Shown: one piece after another, positions 7,967-16,233 of the stretch
Layout of the letters: each line of letters starts with the position of its first letter
Position numbering within the stretch: position 1 is the stretch's first letter
Source of the DNA: JBCDCU01 sp039180865
GTDB lineage: Bacteria > Pseudomonadota > Alphaproteobacteria > Rhizobiales > JACESI01
NCBI GenBank assembly: GCA_039180865.1
Contig: JBCDCZ010000036.1
Coordinates: 1-23,204, forward strand
Reading direction: 5' to 3'
Length of the DNA: 23,204 nucleotides
Made by a program: the position numbers and the translations under genes
The notes under the pieces: generated by a model
The model's input: only the letters and a program-made list of their open reading frames with translations
Database searches by the model: none
Told to the model about the DNA's origin: nothing

Positions 7967-8992
7967 ATGCATTTTTCGCGCTTTCCGCGTTTGACTTTCG
8001 CGCATCTTCCAACAGCCCTGGAACCCATGGACCGCTTGTCGAAAGAGATTGGCGGCCCCCGCATCTGGATCAAGCGCGATGATTGCACTGGTCTGTCGAC
8101 AGGTGGCAACAAAACCCGCAAGCTCGAGTTTCTGATGGCCGAAGCTCAGGAGATGGGTGCCGATCTCGTCATGACGCAAGGAGCGACACAATCAAACCAC
8201 GCCCGCCAGACGGCAGCCTTTGCAGCGCGGCTTGGAATGGATTGCCATATCCTTCTTGAAGACCGGACCGGCTCGAAGGATCCGAACTACAACGGAAACG
8301 GCAATGTGTTTCTCGATTTTCTCCACGGCGCCACGGCTGAGAAACGCCCCGGCGGCCTCGATATGAATGCCGAAATGGAAAAGGTAGCGGAAACGTTCCG
8401 GGCGAAAGGGCGAAAGGTCTATACAATCCCGGGTGGTGGATCCAACCCGACCGGCGCGCTCGGCTATGCCAATGCCGCGATGGAACTTGTTCAGCAGGCG
8501 AATGCAATCGGGCTTAAGATCGACCGCATCGTTCATGCGACCGGAAGCGCCGGAACCCAAGCCGGGCTCGTTGTCGGTTTGAAGGCGATCAACGCCAATA
8601 TCCCGTTACTTGGCATTGGTGTCAGAGCACCAAAACCGAAGCAGGAAGAAAACGTCTTTAATCTTGCTGTTAAAACCGCCGAGAAGCTCGGTTGCTCTGG
8701 GGTCGTGAGCCGCGAGGATGTCGAGGCGAACACGGATTATGTCGGCGAAGGCTATGGCATTCCGACGAAAGAGTGCCTCGAAGCGATTGAGATGTTTGCC
8801 CGGTTTGAAGGGATCCTGCTTGACCCCGTCTATTCCGGGAAAGGTGCCGCCGGCCTGGTCGACTTGATCAGGAAAGGTGCCTTCGCAGACGATGAGAACA
8901 TTGTCTTCCTGCATACAGGTGGCGCAGCTGCTCTCTTCGGTTACACGGATGCCTTCGGCTACGACAAACCAGTCCTGCAGGCGGCAGAATAG
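7967..8992 (+). CDS. cuyA: L-cysteate sulfo-lyase (CuyA-like PLP enzyme)
   Basis: CuyA converts L-cysteate to pyruvate, ammonia and sulfite in the cytoplasm. The 341-residue protein belongs to the ACC deaminase/D-cysteine desulfhydrase fold. The PLP lysine is K49 in TGGNKTRKLEF, the general catalytic serine is S76 in TQSNHARQ, the phosphate-binding loop is ATGSAGTQAG (191-200), and a conserved tyrosine is Y289 in DPVYSGKG. The start MHFSRFPR, the insert with LLEDRTG and NYNGNGNV, and the segment GVRAPKPKQEENVF match what I recall of Roseobacter CuyA more closely than DcyD. The start follows an AGAGGG site. It is the first gene of a four-gene operon. D-cysteine desulfhydrase is the main alternative. 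The context of an HpsN homologue three genes on supports sulfonate use. Confidence 0.82.
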   Translation: MHFSRFPRLTFAHLPTALEPMDRLSKEIGGPRIWIKRDDCTGLSTGGNKTRKLEFLMAEAQEMGADLVMTQGATQSNHARQTAAFAARLGMDCHILLEDRTGSKDPNYNGNGNVFLDFLHGATAEKRPGGLDMNAEMEKVAETFRAKGRKVYTIPGGGSNPTGALGYANAAMELVQQANAIGLKIDRIVHATGSAGTQAGLVVGLKAINANIPLLGIGVRAPKPKQEENVFNLAVKTAEKLGCSGVVSREDVEANTDYVGEGYGIPTKECLEAIEMFARFEGILLDPVYSGKGAAGLVDLIRKGAFADDENIVFLHTGGAAALFGYTDAFGYDKPVLQAAE

Positions 8993-9006
8993 GTCAGGGC
9001 CAAATC

Positions 9007-10209
9007 ATGAAACCGTTCGAAGGGTCATTCACCCAGCAGGAAGCCATCCCGGTCGAAGGGGTGGTGGCTGCAGTCGATGTGATGCGAAGCGGCAGGCTTC
9101 ACCGGTACAACACAGTTGGTGACGAGCTTGGACCCGTTGCAGAACTGGAGCGCGCCTACGCGGCTTATCAGGGGTCTGACTACTGTCTTGCCTGTTCGTC
9201 CGGCGGCGCTGCCATGGCGATTTCATTGCGCGCGGCGGGTGTCACGCCAGGCGACAAGGTGCTCACCAATGCCTTTACCCTTGCACCCGTTCCAGGCGCG
9301 ATTGCCGCTGTTGGTGCGGAAGCGGTTCTGGTCGAGATCACGGATGATCTCGTGGTCGATCTTAAGGACCTTGAGCGAAAGATCGCGTCCAGCGGGGCCG
9401 GTTTCTTTCTTCTCTCCAATATGCGCGGTCACCTCTGCAATATGGAAGCACTAAGCGGACTTTTGGAAGTGGCAGACATCAAGATGATCGAAGATTGCGC
9501 CCACACGATGGGGGCACGCTGGAACGGTCGTCTGAGTGGTGGATTTGGTCTTGCAGGCTGCTTTTCCACCCAGACCTACAAGCATCTGAATTCCGGTGAA
9601 GGCGGGCTCATTACGTCGAACGATGCTGAATTCATGGCACGTGCAATCATTCTCTCCGGCTCTTACATGCTCTATGAGCGCCACGGAGCGGGCCCTGCCC
9701 AAGAGGTTTTTTCCGAGATCCGTCTCGACACGCCGAATATGTCGGCGCGCATGGACAATGTCCGCGCCGCCATGCTTTTGCCTCAGCTCGAAAAACTTGA
9801 AGACAACATCAGACGATGGAATGAGCGCTATGACGCAATCGCCGCACGGCTCAGCCCCCTTCCCGGCGTTGTCCTGCCGGAACGGCCGGATGAGGAAAGC
9901 TATGTCGGCAGTTCAATCCAATTCCGCCTCCCCGACATCACGGCAACCGATGCCGGCGACTTCATGAAACGCCTCAAAACCCTTGGTGTCGAGGTGAAAT
10001 GGTTCGGTGATAAAAACCCCGTCGCCTTTACCTCCAGCCACCACAGCTGGCGGTATGTGGCGCCGCAAAACCTTCCCGAGACAGACCGTATTCTATCGGG
10101 CCTCTTCGACATGCGCATTCCGCTGACGTTTTCGCTCGCCGATTGCGAGCACATCGCTGCGATCATCGCCCATGTGGTGGAGGACCGGTCTCTACGGGGG
10201 GCAGCGTGA
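9007..10209 (+). CDS. DegT/DnrJ/EryC1/StrS-family PLP aminotransferase
   Basis: The 400-residue protein has the fold type I aminotransferase layout of this family. It shows an SSGGAAMAISLRA segment (64-76), the PLP-pyridine aspartate D163 in IEDCAHTMGA, and the catalytic lysine K192 in TYKHLNSGEGG. Family members usually transfer an amino group to keto-sugars or cyclitols. The usual hlyGhpaDM element reads NMRGHLCNM here, so the substrate pocket differs. It lies 14 bases after the cysteate sulfo-lyase gene, and its stop overlaps the next start. In this setting it may interconvert an amino-sulfonate (cysteinolate or cysteate) and its keto form. That is inference. The fold and PLP dependence are secure and the substrate is not. 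Confidence 0.85.
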   Translation: MKPFEGSFTQQEAIPVEGVVAAVDVMRSGRLHRYNTVGDELGPVAELERAYAAYQGSDYCLACSSGGAAMAISLRAAGVTPGDKVLTNAFTLAPVPGAIAAVGAEAVLVEITDDLVVDLKDLERKIASSGAGFFLLSNMRGHLCNMEALSGLLEVADIKMIEDCAHTMGARWNGRLSGGFGLAGCFSTQTYKHLNSGEGGLITSNDAEFMARAIILSGSYMLYERHGAGPAQEVFSEIRLDTPNMSARMDNVRAAMLLPQLEKLEDNIRRWNERYDAIAARLSPLPGVVLPERPDEESYVGSSIQFRLPDITATDAGDFMKRLKTLGVEVKWFGDKNPVAFTSSHHSWRYVAPQNLPETDRILSGLFDMRIPLTFSLADCEHIAAIIAHVVEDRSLRGAA

Positions 10210-10958
10210 GCCAAAGCATAAAGTCCATCGGCGTTCTGGGCGGTATGGGCCCGGAAGCAACCATTTTGTTCATGCAGAAGATCATGCAGGCCGTCCGGGC
10301 CAGCGACGACAAGGACCACATACCACTGATTGTGCATAACAACACGCAGGTACCCTCCCGGATCGATGCGCTCATTCACGGCACCGGCGAGGATCCCGGC
10401 CCATGCCTTGCGGGAATGGCTTCATCGCTTGAAGCGGCGGGCGCGAAGGCTCTAGCAATGCCCTGCAACACCGCACATCACTATGCGCCGGCGATTGAAT
10501 CCGCAACCGATGTACCCTTCCTGAACATGGTCGAACTCGCCGCGGATAAAGCGCTCGACCTCAGCGGCAAACGGGGGCGAATCGGCGTGCTCGGATCGCC
10601 CGCACTCAATCTCGTGGGCGCATTCGACAAAGCCTTTGAAAACCGGGGGCTCACCGCGGTTACCGCCAGCGATCCCGACAGGCTTCTCAGCGTCATCCGT
10701 GACATCAAGAAGAATGGCGCAACATCAGAGGCACGCGCAGCACTCCAGGTCGCGGCAAACGATATGGTGGCGCGCGGCGCGGACGTTGCCATGATCTGTT
10801 GCACTGAATTTTCCCTCATCGCAGACGACCTCGTACTGGCAGTTCCGGTTTTCGACACGCTCGACGCGCTCGTCGATGCTTGCGTTTCCTTTTCATTGGG
10901 GACGACCAAAATCGCATCTGAGCGAGGGCTTCCAGACAAAGAACACGTTTCATGCTGA
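10206..10958 (+). CDS. Aspartate/glutamate racemase-family protein, possible cysteate racemase
   Basis: The 250-residue protein has both catalytic cysteines of the cofactor-independent amino-acid racemase family: C87 in MPCNTAHH and C199 in ICCTEFSL. The glycine-rich N-terminal strand GVLGGMGPEAT is also typical of aspartate racemases. I chose the GTG at 10206, which overlaps the aminotransferase stop as GTGA and follows a G-rich ribosome site; an upstream in-frame ATG at 10143 would lie inside the previous gene. Cysteate is the sulfonate analogue of aspartate. In an operon with a sulfo-lyase for L-cysteate, racemisation of D-cysteate is a natural job. This assignment is inferred from context; aspartate or another amino acid is possible. 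Confidence 0.85.
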   Translation: MSQSIKSIGVLGGMGPEATILFMQKIMQAVRASDDKDHIPLIVHNNTQVPSRIDALIHGTGEDPGPCLAGMASSLEAAGAKALAMPCNTAHHYAPAIESATDVPFLNMVELAADKALDLSGKRGRIGVLGSPALNLVGAFDKAFENRGLTAVTASDPDRLLSVIRDIKKNGATSEARAALQVAANDMVARGADVAMICCTEFSLIADDLVLAVPVFDTLDALVDACVSFSLGTTKIASERGLPDKEHVSC

Positions 10959-10981
10959 CGCGCGATACGGAGTAACAGGTC

Positions 10982-12292
10982 ATGACAATCACCTATCTCA
11001 AAAAGGCGGATCTCACTGCACACTCCGGACAGGACGACATCCGCGCGACGGTGCAGGGCATTCTCGATGAGATCGAACAGGGCGGTGACGACAAGGCCCG
11101 CGCCTATGCGAAAGAGTTCGACCACTGGGACGGCCCGACCCTTGTGACGGCAGAAGAGATCGCCGCAGCCGAAAAAGCGGTCCCGGCGAAGCTCAAAGAC
11201 GATATCCGCTTCGCCCACGACAATATCCACCGTTTTGCTGAAGCCCAGAAGCAGACGATCGGCGAGTGCGAAATGGAAGTGCGTCCGGGCTTTTTTGCAG
11301 GTCAGAAACAGATCCCGGTCTCGGCGGCGGGCTGCTATGTGCCGGGTGGGCGGTACAGCCACGTCGCCTCCGCGATCATGACCATTACAACGGCCAAGGT
11401 TGCCGGCGTCGAGCATATCTCGGCGTGTTCGCCGCCAAAACCAGGTGTCGGGATCCCGCCCGCGATCCTCTTCACAATGGACCTTTGCGGCGCTGACAAC
11501 ATCCTCACCATGGGCGGCGTTCAGGGTGTTGCATCGATGGCTTTCGGGCTCTTTGGCCTGCCGAAGGCGGACATCCTGGTCGGCCCCGGCAATCAATTCG
11601 TCGCCGAAGCAAAGCGTATCCTCTTTGGCCGGGTTGGGATCGACATGTTCGCTGGTCCAACGGATTCAATGATCGCAGCTGACGCTACCGCCGATCCGTT
11701 CATGGTTGCGTGGGATCTCGTCGGTCAGGCGGAACACGGCTACAATTCGCCCGTCTGGCTTGTCACCGATAACCGGGCCCTTGCAGAAAAGGTCCTTGAA
11801 CTGGTGCCGAACCTCATCAAGGAACTTCCAAAGATGAACGGTGATAATGCCGAAGCCGCCTGGCGCGACTACGGCGAAGTTATCCTGTGTGGCAATCGGG
11901 AAGAAATCGCCCAGACCTGCGACACTTATGGGCCGGAACATTTACAAGTTCAGGCCGCCGACCTCGATTGGTGGCTGGGTCGTCTCAGGTCTTATGGATC
12001 TCTCTTCCTTGGTGAGGAAACGACGGTCGCATTTGGCGACAAGGCCGCCGGACCCAATCACGTTCTGCCGACCTCCGGTGCAGCCCGCTATACGGGCGGC
12101 CTGTCGGTCCATAAGTACATGAAAACCGTGACATGGCAGCGGGCAACCCGCGATGGTGCGAAAGATGTCGCCCAGGCAACCGCGCGGATCTCAAGGCTCG
12201 AAGGCATGGAAGGCCATGCCCGCACAGCCGACATTCGTCTGGAAAAATTCTTTCCGGACGAGACCTTCGAGCTCTCAGCAGATCCCGACTAA
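10982..12292 (+). CDS. hpsN: Sulfopropanediol 3-dehydrogenase (HpsN-like), histidinol-dehydrogenase fold
   Basis: HpsN oxidises (R)-2,3-dihydroxypropane-1-sulfonate to sulfolactate with two NAD+. The 436-residue protein is a member of the histidinol dehydrogenase family with an intact active site: zinc ligands Q249 and H252 (GQAEHGYNS), D353 (FGDKAAGPNH) and H412 (EGMEGHARTAD), and the catalytic pair E319-H320 (YGPEHLQV). Segments AAGCYVPGGRYSH, GGVQGVASMAFGLFGLPKA and SGAARYTGGLSVHKYMK match what I recall of HpsN rather than biosynthetic HisD, and no his genes lie nearby. It begins 23 bases after the racemase gene. Because histidinol is an amino alcohol, a cysteinolate-to-cysteate reaction is also conceivable here. 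The 3' end overlaps the convergent flavoprotein gene by four bases. Confidence 0.82.
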   Translation: MTITYLKKADLTAHSGQDDIRATVQGILDEIEQGGDDKARAYAKEFDHWDGPTLVTAEEIAAAEKAVPAKLKDDIRFAHDNIHRFAEAQKQTIGECEMEVRPGFFAGQKQIPVSAAGCYVPGGRYSHVASAIMTITTAKVAGVEHISACSPPKPGVGIPPAILFTMDLCGADNILTMGGVQGVASMAFGLFGLPKADILVGPGNQFVAEAKRILFGRVGIDMFAGPTDSMIAADATADPFMVAWDLVGQAEHGYNSPVWLVTDNRALAEKVLELVPNLIKELPKMNGDNAEAAWRDYGEVILCGNREEIAQTCDTYGPEHLQVQAADLDWWLGRLRSYGSLFLGEETTVAFGDKAAGPNHVLPTSGAARYTGGLSVHKYMKTVTWQRATRDGAKDVAQATARISRLEGMEGHARTADIRLEKFFPDETFELSADPD

Positions 12293-14709
12293 GCGAGAAT
12301 GCGAGCGTTCTCAGGATCATAGAGCACCGGATCGACCACGCTTGCCGGAACAGGCTCTCCAATAACCTCCACCGAAAGCGAGGTCCCGATCTCAGCGAAG
12401 CGAGGCTCGACAAATCCCATCGCAATGTTTCGGCCCGTGCGATATCCCCAACCCGCCGAAGTGACGGTTCCAATGTGTTTGCCGTCTGCCAGAATACTAT
12501 CGCCACCCTGCGCCGACGCATGTTTACAATCGAGAACGAGGCTCACGAATGTCTGACGCGGCCCGGTCCTGTTCATCGCTTCCAGCGCGGCCTTTCCGAT
12601 AAAGTCCGGCTTATCCAGTTTCACAAAACGCTTAAGGCCACTTTCCAGCGGATTGAACTCAGTAATGAGATCGGCCTTCCAATGGCGGTAGCCTTTTTCA
12701 AGACGCATCGATTCCACGGCAAGGGAGCCGAAAAGCCTCATACCGTGCGCCTCGCCTGCTTTGCGCAGAGCCAGATAGGCGGCATAGAGTTGGTTATTCG
12801 GGACATGGATCTCATAGGCAAGTTCGCCGGAAAAGCTCACCGACATCACAATTGCGGGCGCAATCCCGATGAAGGCGCGACGGACCGAGAGCCAGGGGAA
12901 GGCTTGCCTGGACCAATCACCACGCGAGACAGACGATAAAACCTCCCGCGCTTTCGGCCCCGCAATTATGAGAATGGTCCACTCGTTCGTGAGCGAATTG
13001 AGCGTTACTGAGCCGTCGTCCGGAAGATGGTTCGTGAGCCAGTCCAAATCGTGGAATTCGGAAGCTGCGGCCGAGCCGTACCAAACTGTATCTTCGTCAA
13101 AATTGGCCAGGGTCGCTTCGGCTTTGATGTTTCCATGATGGTTGAGGAGGTAGGCGAGTCCGACCTTGCCGATGCGTCGCGGGATGCGGCCGCAGGTCAT
13201 CCGATCGAGCCAGTCGCGGGCGCCCGGCCCCTTGATTTCAAAGCGGTTGAAGCCATTCACCTCGGTAATGCCGACGGCGGTCTGAACGGCTTTCACCTCC
13301 TCACCGACAACATCGAATGTTTCATTAAACTGGAAACTGTGCGTTTCCGCAAAGTCTGGAGAGGGCTTGATATAGGCGACCCGCTCCCAGCCATTGACGA
13401 CCCCGAATTCCGCATTTTCCGACGCCAGGATCGGCGTCAGCGGGGTTGTCTTGATGGGTCGGCCCGCTGGGCGGTGTTCGTGCGGAAAGTGAAAGCGGAA
13501 TTCGTTCTGATAATCCTCGATAGCTTTGAGCGCGGTGAGCTCAACATTCGCATGGCCGGTAAACCGGCGCGGATCGATAACCCATGTATCAAAGCATGCT
13601 TCGCCATGAACGATCTGCTGGGCGAGAAGCCAGCCATGTCCGCCCCCTTCGCCAAGCCCTGCCCTCAGTCCGATAATGCAATACGCATTGCGTTTACCCG
13701 GGATCGGACCAACCAGCGGCGCACCGTCGATCGTATAGGTGATCGGGCCATTGACGACCGAATGGATCCCGACCTCCGTCAAAGCGGGCATTCGGGCAAA
13801 GACGCCCTCAAGCACATCGGTCACCCGGTCGAGATCGTCCGGGCAGAGCGCGTTGACGAAATCCGGATCAATGCCGTCCATGCCCCAGGGTCGACAATCC
13901 TGCTCGTAAAACCCGACAAGAAGCCCGTTCTTCTCCTGGCGGCTGTAGAAGTCACTCACCGGGCATCTTATCAGCGGCATCCGATGGCCTGCTTCCTCAA
14001 TCGCCTTGATTGGTTCCGTCAGGAAATACTGGTGCTCCATCGAACTCACCGGATGGTGCACGCCCATCATCGCGCCGACTTCGTTCACGCGATAGCCGCC
14101 CGCATTGACGACGATCTCGCAGTCGATGTCGCCCTTTTCCGTATGAACGGTCCAGCTGTGGTCGGCGTGCTGTGTGAGGCCGATCACCGGATTATGGCGA
14201 TAGACTTCGGCTCCCGCCTTGCGGGCACGACGGGCCAGCGCCTGGCATAATTGCGCCGGATCGATATCGCCGTCGAGCGGATCCCAGAGCCCACCCAGCA
14301 AATTTTCGGTCGAAATCAGAGGATGTCTTCGGGCGCATTCTTCCGCGTCGATGATCTCAAAATCGACACCCATACCTTTGGCGACGCTCACGAAGTGCCG
14401 ATAGCCGTCCATCTGGCGTTCGGTATTGGCAAGCCTTATCCCGCCGTCGGCATGGTGATAGTTGATCGGATAGTCCGGATCGTCAGCAAGCTCCTTGTAC
14501 AGTTTGATGGAATGGCTTTTCAGGCCCACCATTGTTTGGGTCATTCCGAAATTGGTGACTTGCGCCGCCGAATGCCAAGTCATCCCGGAAGTGAGCTCGT
14601 TACGCTCCACCAGAACAACATCGGTCCATCCCTCTTCGGTCAGGTGATACAGGGTCGAGCAACCGGCAATACCGCCACCGATGACGACCACACGTGTCTG
14701 TCTCTTCAT
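12289..14709 (-). CDS. Dimethylglycine/sarcosine dehydrogenase-like flavoprotein with GcvT domain
   Basis: The 806-residue protein joins a DAO-type FAD domain (residues 5-390; dinucleotide motif VVVIGGGIAGCS at 7-18) to a C-terminal aminomethyltransferase (GcvT) domain (about 430-795) that binds folate. H46 in TSGMTWHSAAQ is at the position of the covalent flavin histidine in dimethylglycine dehydrogenase. It is predicted to demethylate an N-methyl amine and pass the carbon to tetrahydrofolate. No signal peptide is seen. The start follows GGGAGATAGG. Paralogues with varied N-methyl substrates are common in marine alphaproteobacteria, so sarcosine, dimethylglycine or an N-methylated sulfonate are all possible. 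It is divergent from the second LysR gene and tail-to-tail with hpsN. Confidence 0.88.
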   Translation of the reverse strand: MKRQTRVVVIGGGIAGCSTLYHLTEEGWTDVVLVERNELTSGMTWHSAAQVTNFGMTQTMVGLKSHSIKLYKELADDPDYPINYHHADGGIRLANTERQMDGYRHFVSVAKGMGVDFEIIDAEECARRHPLISTENLLGGLWDPLDGDIDPAQLCQALARRARKAGAEVYRHNPVIGLTQHADHSWTVHTEKGDIDCEIVVNAGGYRVNEVGAMMGVHHPVSSMEHQYFLTEPIKAIEEAGHRMPLIRCPVSDFYSRQEKNGLLVGFYEQDCRPWGMDGIDPDFVNALCPDDLDRVTDVLEGVFARMPALTEVGIHSVVNGPITYTIDGAPLVGPIPGKRNAYCIIGLRAGLGEGGGHGWLLAQQIVHGEACFDTWVIDPRRFTGHANVELTALKAIEDYQNEFRFHFPHEHRPAGRPIKTTPLTPILASENAEFGVVNGWERVAYIKPSPDFAETHSFQFNETFDVVGEEVKAVQTAVGITEVNGFNRFEIKGPGARDWLDRMTCGRIPRRIGKVGLAYLLNHHGNIKAEATLANFDEDTVWYGSAAASEFHDLDWLTNHLPDDGSVTLNSLTNEWTILIIAGPKAREVLSSVSRGDWSRQAFPWLSVRRAFIGIAPAIVMSVSFSGELAYEIHVPNNQLYAAYLALRKAGEAHGMRLFGSLAVESMRLEKGYRHWKADLITEFNPLESGLKRFVKLDKPDFIGKAALEAMNRTGPRQTFVSLVLDCKHASAQGGDSILADGKHIGTVTSAGWGYRTGRNIAMGFVEPRFAEIGTSLSVEVIGEPVPASVVDPVLYDPENARILA

Positions 14710-14861
14710 CCTATCTCCCGCCCCATATCCATGAATTTACAAAGACAGCCAGCGGACGGATGCAAGGTCAATCCTGGACTTACCTGTTCAGAAAATAAGA
14801 ACGCCTGTAGAGTGAAAATGCGAACGTTGCGAGGTGGCACGGAATGACGCCGGATGATCTA

Positions 14862-14876
14862 AACACGCATTGTGTT
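14862..14876. promoter_or_regulatory. Candidate operator dyad in the flavoprotein-LysR divergent region
   Basis: AACAC-GCATT-GTGTT is a perfect 5-bp dyad lying 52 bases before the LysR start, inside the 218-base divergent region 14710-14927. A second imperfect dyad, GCTGTC-AAAT-GGCAGC, lies at 14884-14899. Either could bind the adjacent regulator. The short arms make chance occurrence possible. I see no other clear element in this gap. Confidence 0.35.
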
Positions 14877-14927
14877 GGGCGACGCTGTCAAATGGCAGCA
14901 AGGCGCGTCTTACAATAGGAGTACGCG

Positions 14928-15941
14928 GTGACAATCACGCTTGCCGAGGACACAACAACAGCCGCCGGCCGCCTGACATTGCGCGGCATCAGGGTCTTTA
15001 TCGCCTTGGAGGAGATTGGATCGATCGCCGGCACGGCAAGAAGTCTCGGCCTCAGCAAATCCAACGTTTCACAGCAGGTTTCAGCGCTTGAGACAAGTGT
15101 CGGAGCAAAGCTTTTTGACCGCACGCAAAAACCGATTTCCCTGACCCCGGCGGGACAGGTTCTAAGCGTCCATGCCCATCGCATCCTTGCCACAGTATCG
15201 GTCGCCGAAACCTCCCTTGCAGAACTCAGTCTCAGCAGTCTTCCCGTCCTCAACTTTGCGATCATCGATGATCTGGATGCATCGATCACGCCGGAGCTTG
15301 CGGCCTCGATGCAAGCGCAAATGCCGCGTTGCTTCATCAACACTTTCTCCGGACGTTCAGATCAGGTGAACGAACGCTTCCTTGCACGCGAAGCCGATAT
15401 CGCAGTCACCGCAACACTTCCAGACAGCCTGCAATCATTCCAGGTTCAGCAACTCGCCCGCGAACAATTCGTTCTGGTGACGGCGAAAGACCTCTATCAG
15501 GCAGAGGAGGACTGGCGCGCCCAGTTATCAACCATGCCCTTTGTTCAATATGCGGACGCCATGCCGATGGGCCGACAGATCTCAACCCATCTGAAGCGTA
15601 TCGGGTTCCAGGTTCCACGGCGCTTCTCATTTGAAGCGACCCGGTCGGTTCTCGCGACCGTGGCGAAAACCGGCGGCTGGACGCTCTCAACGCCGCTTGC
15701 CGTTCTCGACGCAGACAGATTTCACGATGCGATCGACATCTTTCCACTCCCGTTCGCCGGGCTTTCGCGACACATCTACATGGTCAATCGCAAGGATGAA
15801 CTCGGCACGCTTCCCAATGCCCTCGCAAAAAAATTCCGTGTTCTTCTAAACGATGTGCAGCTTGATAAATTCGTGAAACTCGCGCCTTCGCAGACGAACG
15901 CGTTGACAATAGCGTCGGATGGCCCGTCTTCACCGGACTAG
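14928..15941 (+). CDS. LysR-family transcriptional regulator
   Basis: The 337-residue protein begins with GTG after an AGGAGT site at 14917-14922. The helix-turn-helix is at about 18-77, with SIAGTARSLGLSKSNVSQQV as the core, followed by a LysR substrate-binding domain at about 105-310. A tail of some 20 residues after the domain is unusual but not diagnostic. It is divergent from the flavoprotein gene and probably regulates it. The ligand is unknown. It is clearly a different subgroup from the LysR protein at 6953-7849. Confidence 0.88.
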   Translation: MTITLAEDTTTAAGRLTLRGIRVFIALEEIGSIAGTARSLGLSKSNVSQQVSALETSVGAKLFDRTQKPISLTPAGQVLSVHAHRILATVSVAETSLAELSLSSLPVLNFAIIDDLDASITPELAASMQAQMPRCFINTFSGRSDQVNERFLAREADIAVTATLPDSLQSFQVQQLAREQFVLVTAKDLYQAEEDWRAQLSTMPFVQYADAMPMGRQISTHLKRIGFQVPRRFSFEATRSVLATVAKTGGWTLSTPLAVLDADRFHDAIDIFPLPFAGLSRHIYMVNRKDELGTLPNALAKKFRVLLNDVQLDKFVKLAPSQTNALTIASDGPSSPD

Positions 15942-16004
15942 AGGGCCATCGGTAACATTTTCTCCTTTGAATAAGAAACTCCGCGTGGACGGCGCGCTCG
16001 GCCT

Positions 16005-16027
16005 CCCAGTCATCATGGCTGACTGGG
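16005..16027. terminator. Stem-loop after the second LysR gene, possible terminator
   Basis: A perfect 8-bp stem CCCAGTCA / TGACTGGG encloses a 7-base loop, 64 bases after the LysR stop. No T-run follows on either strand, so factor-independent termination is doubtful. The rest of the 292-base gap between the LysR and soxH stops (15942-16233) holds no convincing gene; a 63-codon frame at 16031-16222 has no domain character. Confidence 0.4.
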
Positions 16028-16233
16028 TGGGTGGTAAAATCAATGGATTATAAAGCTCCCGGAAAGGATCCAATCCTTTGGCATACGGATCAGAGGCGCG
16101 TATACCCTGCCTATGAAAGACGGAAGCATGCCGCGCGATCTAGAACCGGGTGTCTATGGCACCTATCCGCTTCGTCAAACGAAGATCGAGGAACATCATT
16201 CTCTTCTGGAAGGTACGTCTGATAGTCGGCAAT

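Noticed and set aside
10481..11596. Long - strand frame of 371 codons opposite the racemase and dehydrogenase genes
   Set aside because: It lies antisense to two well-supported enzymes, is rich in Arg, Ser and Ala without domain motifs, and is explained by codon bias of the true genes.
13027..14250. 407-codon + strand frame inside the flavoprotein gene
   Set aside because: It is antisense to the FAD/GcvT protein, which has clear motifs throughout; this frame has none.
16031..16222. 63-codon + strand frame after the second LysR gene
   Set aside because: No ribosome site, odd composition (many Arg, Ser, His) and no recognisable domain; probably chance.
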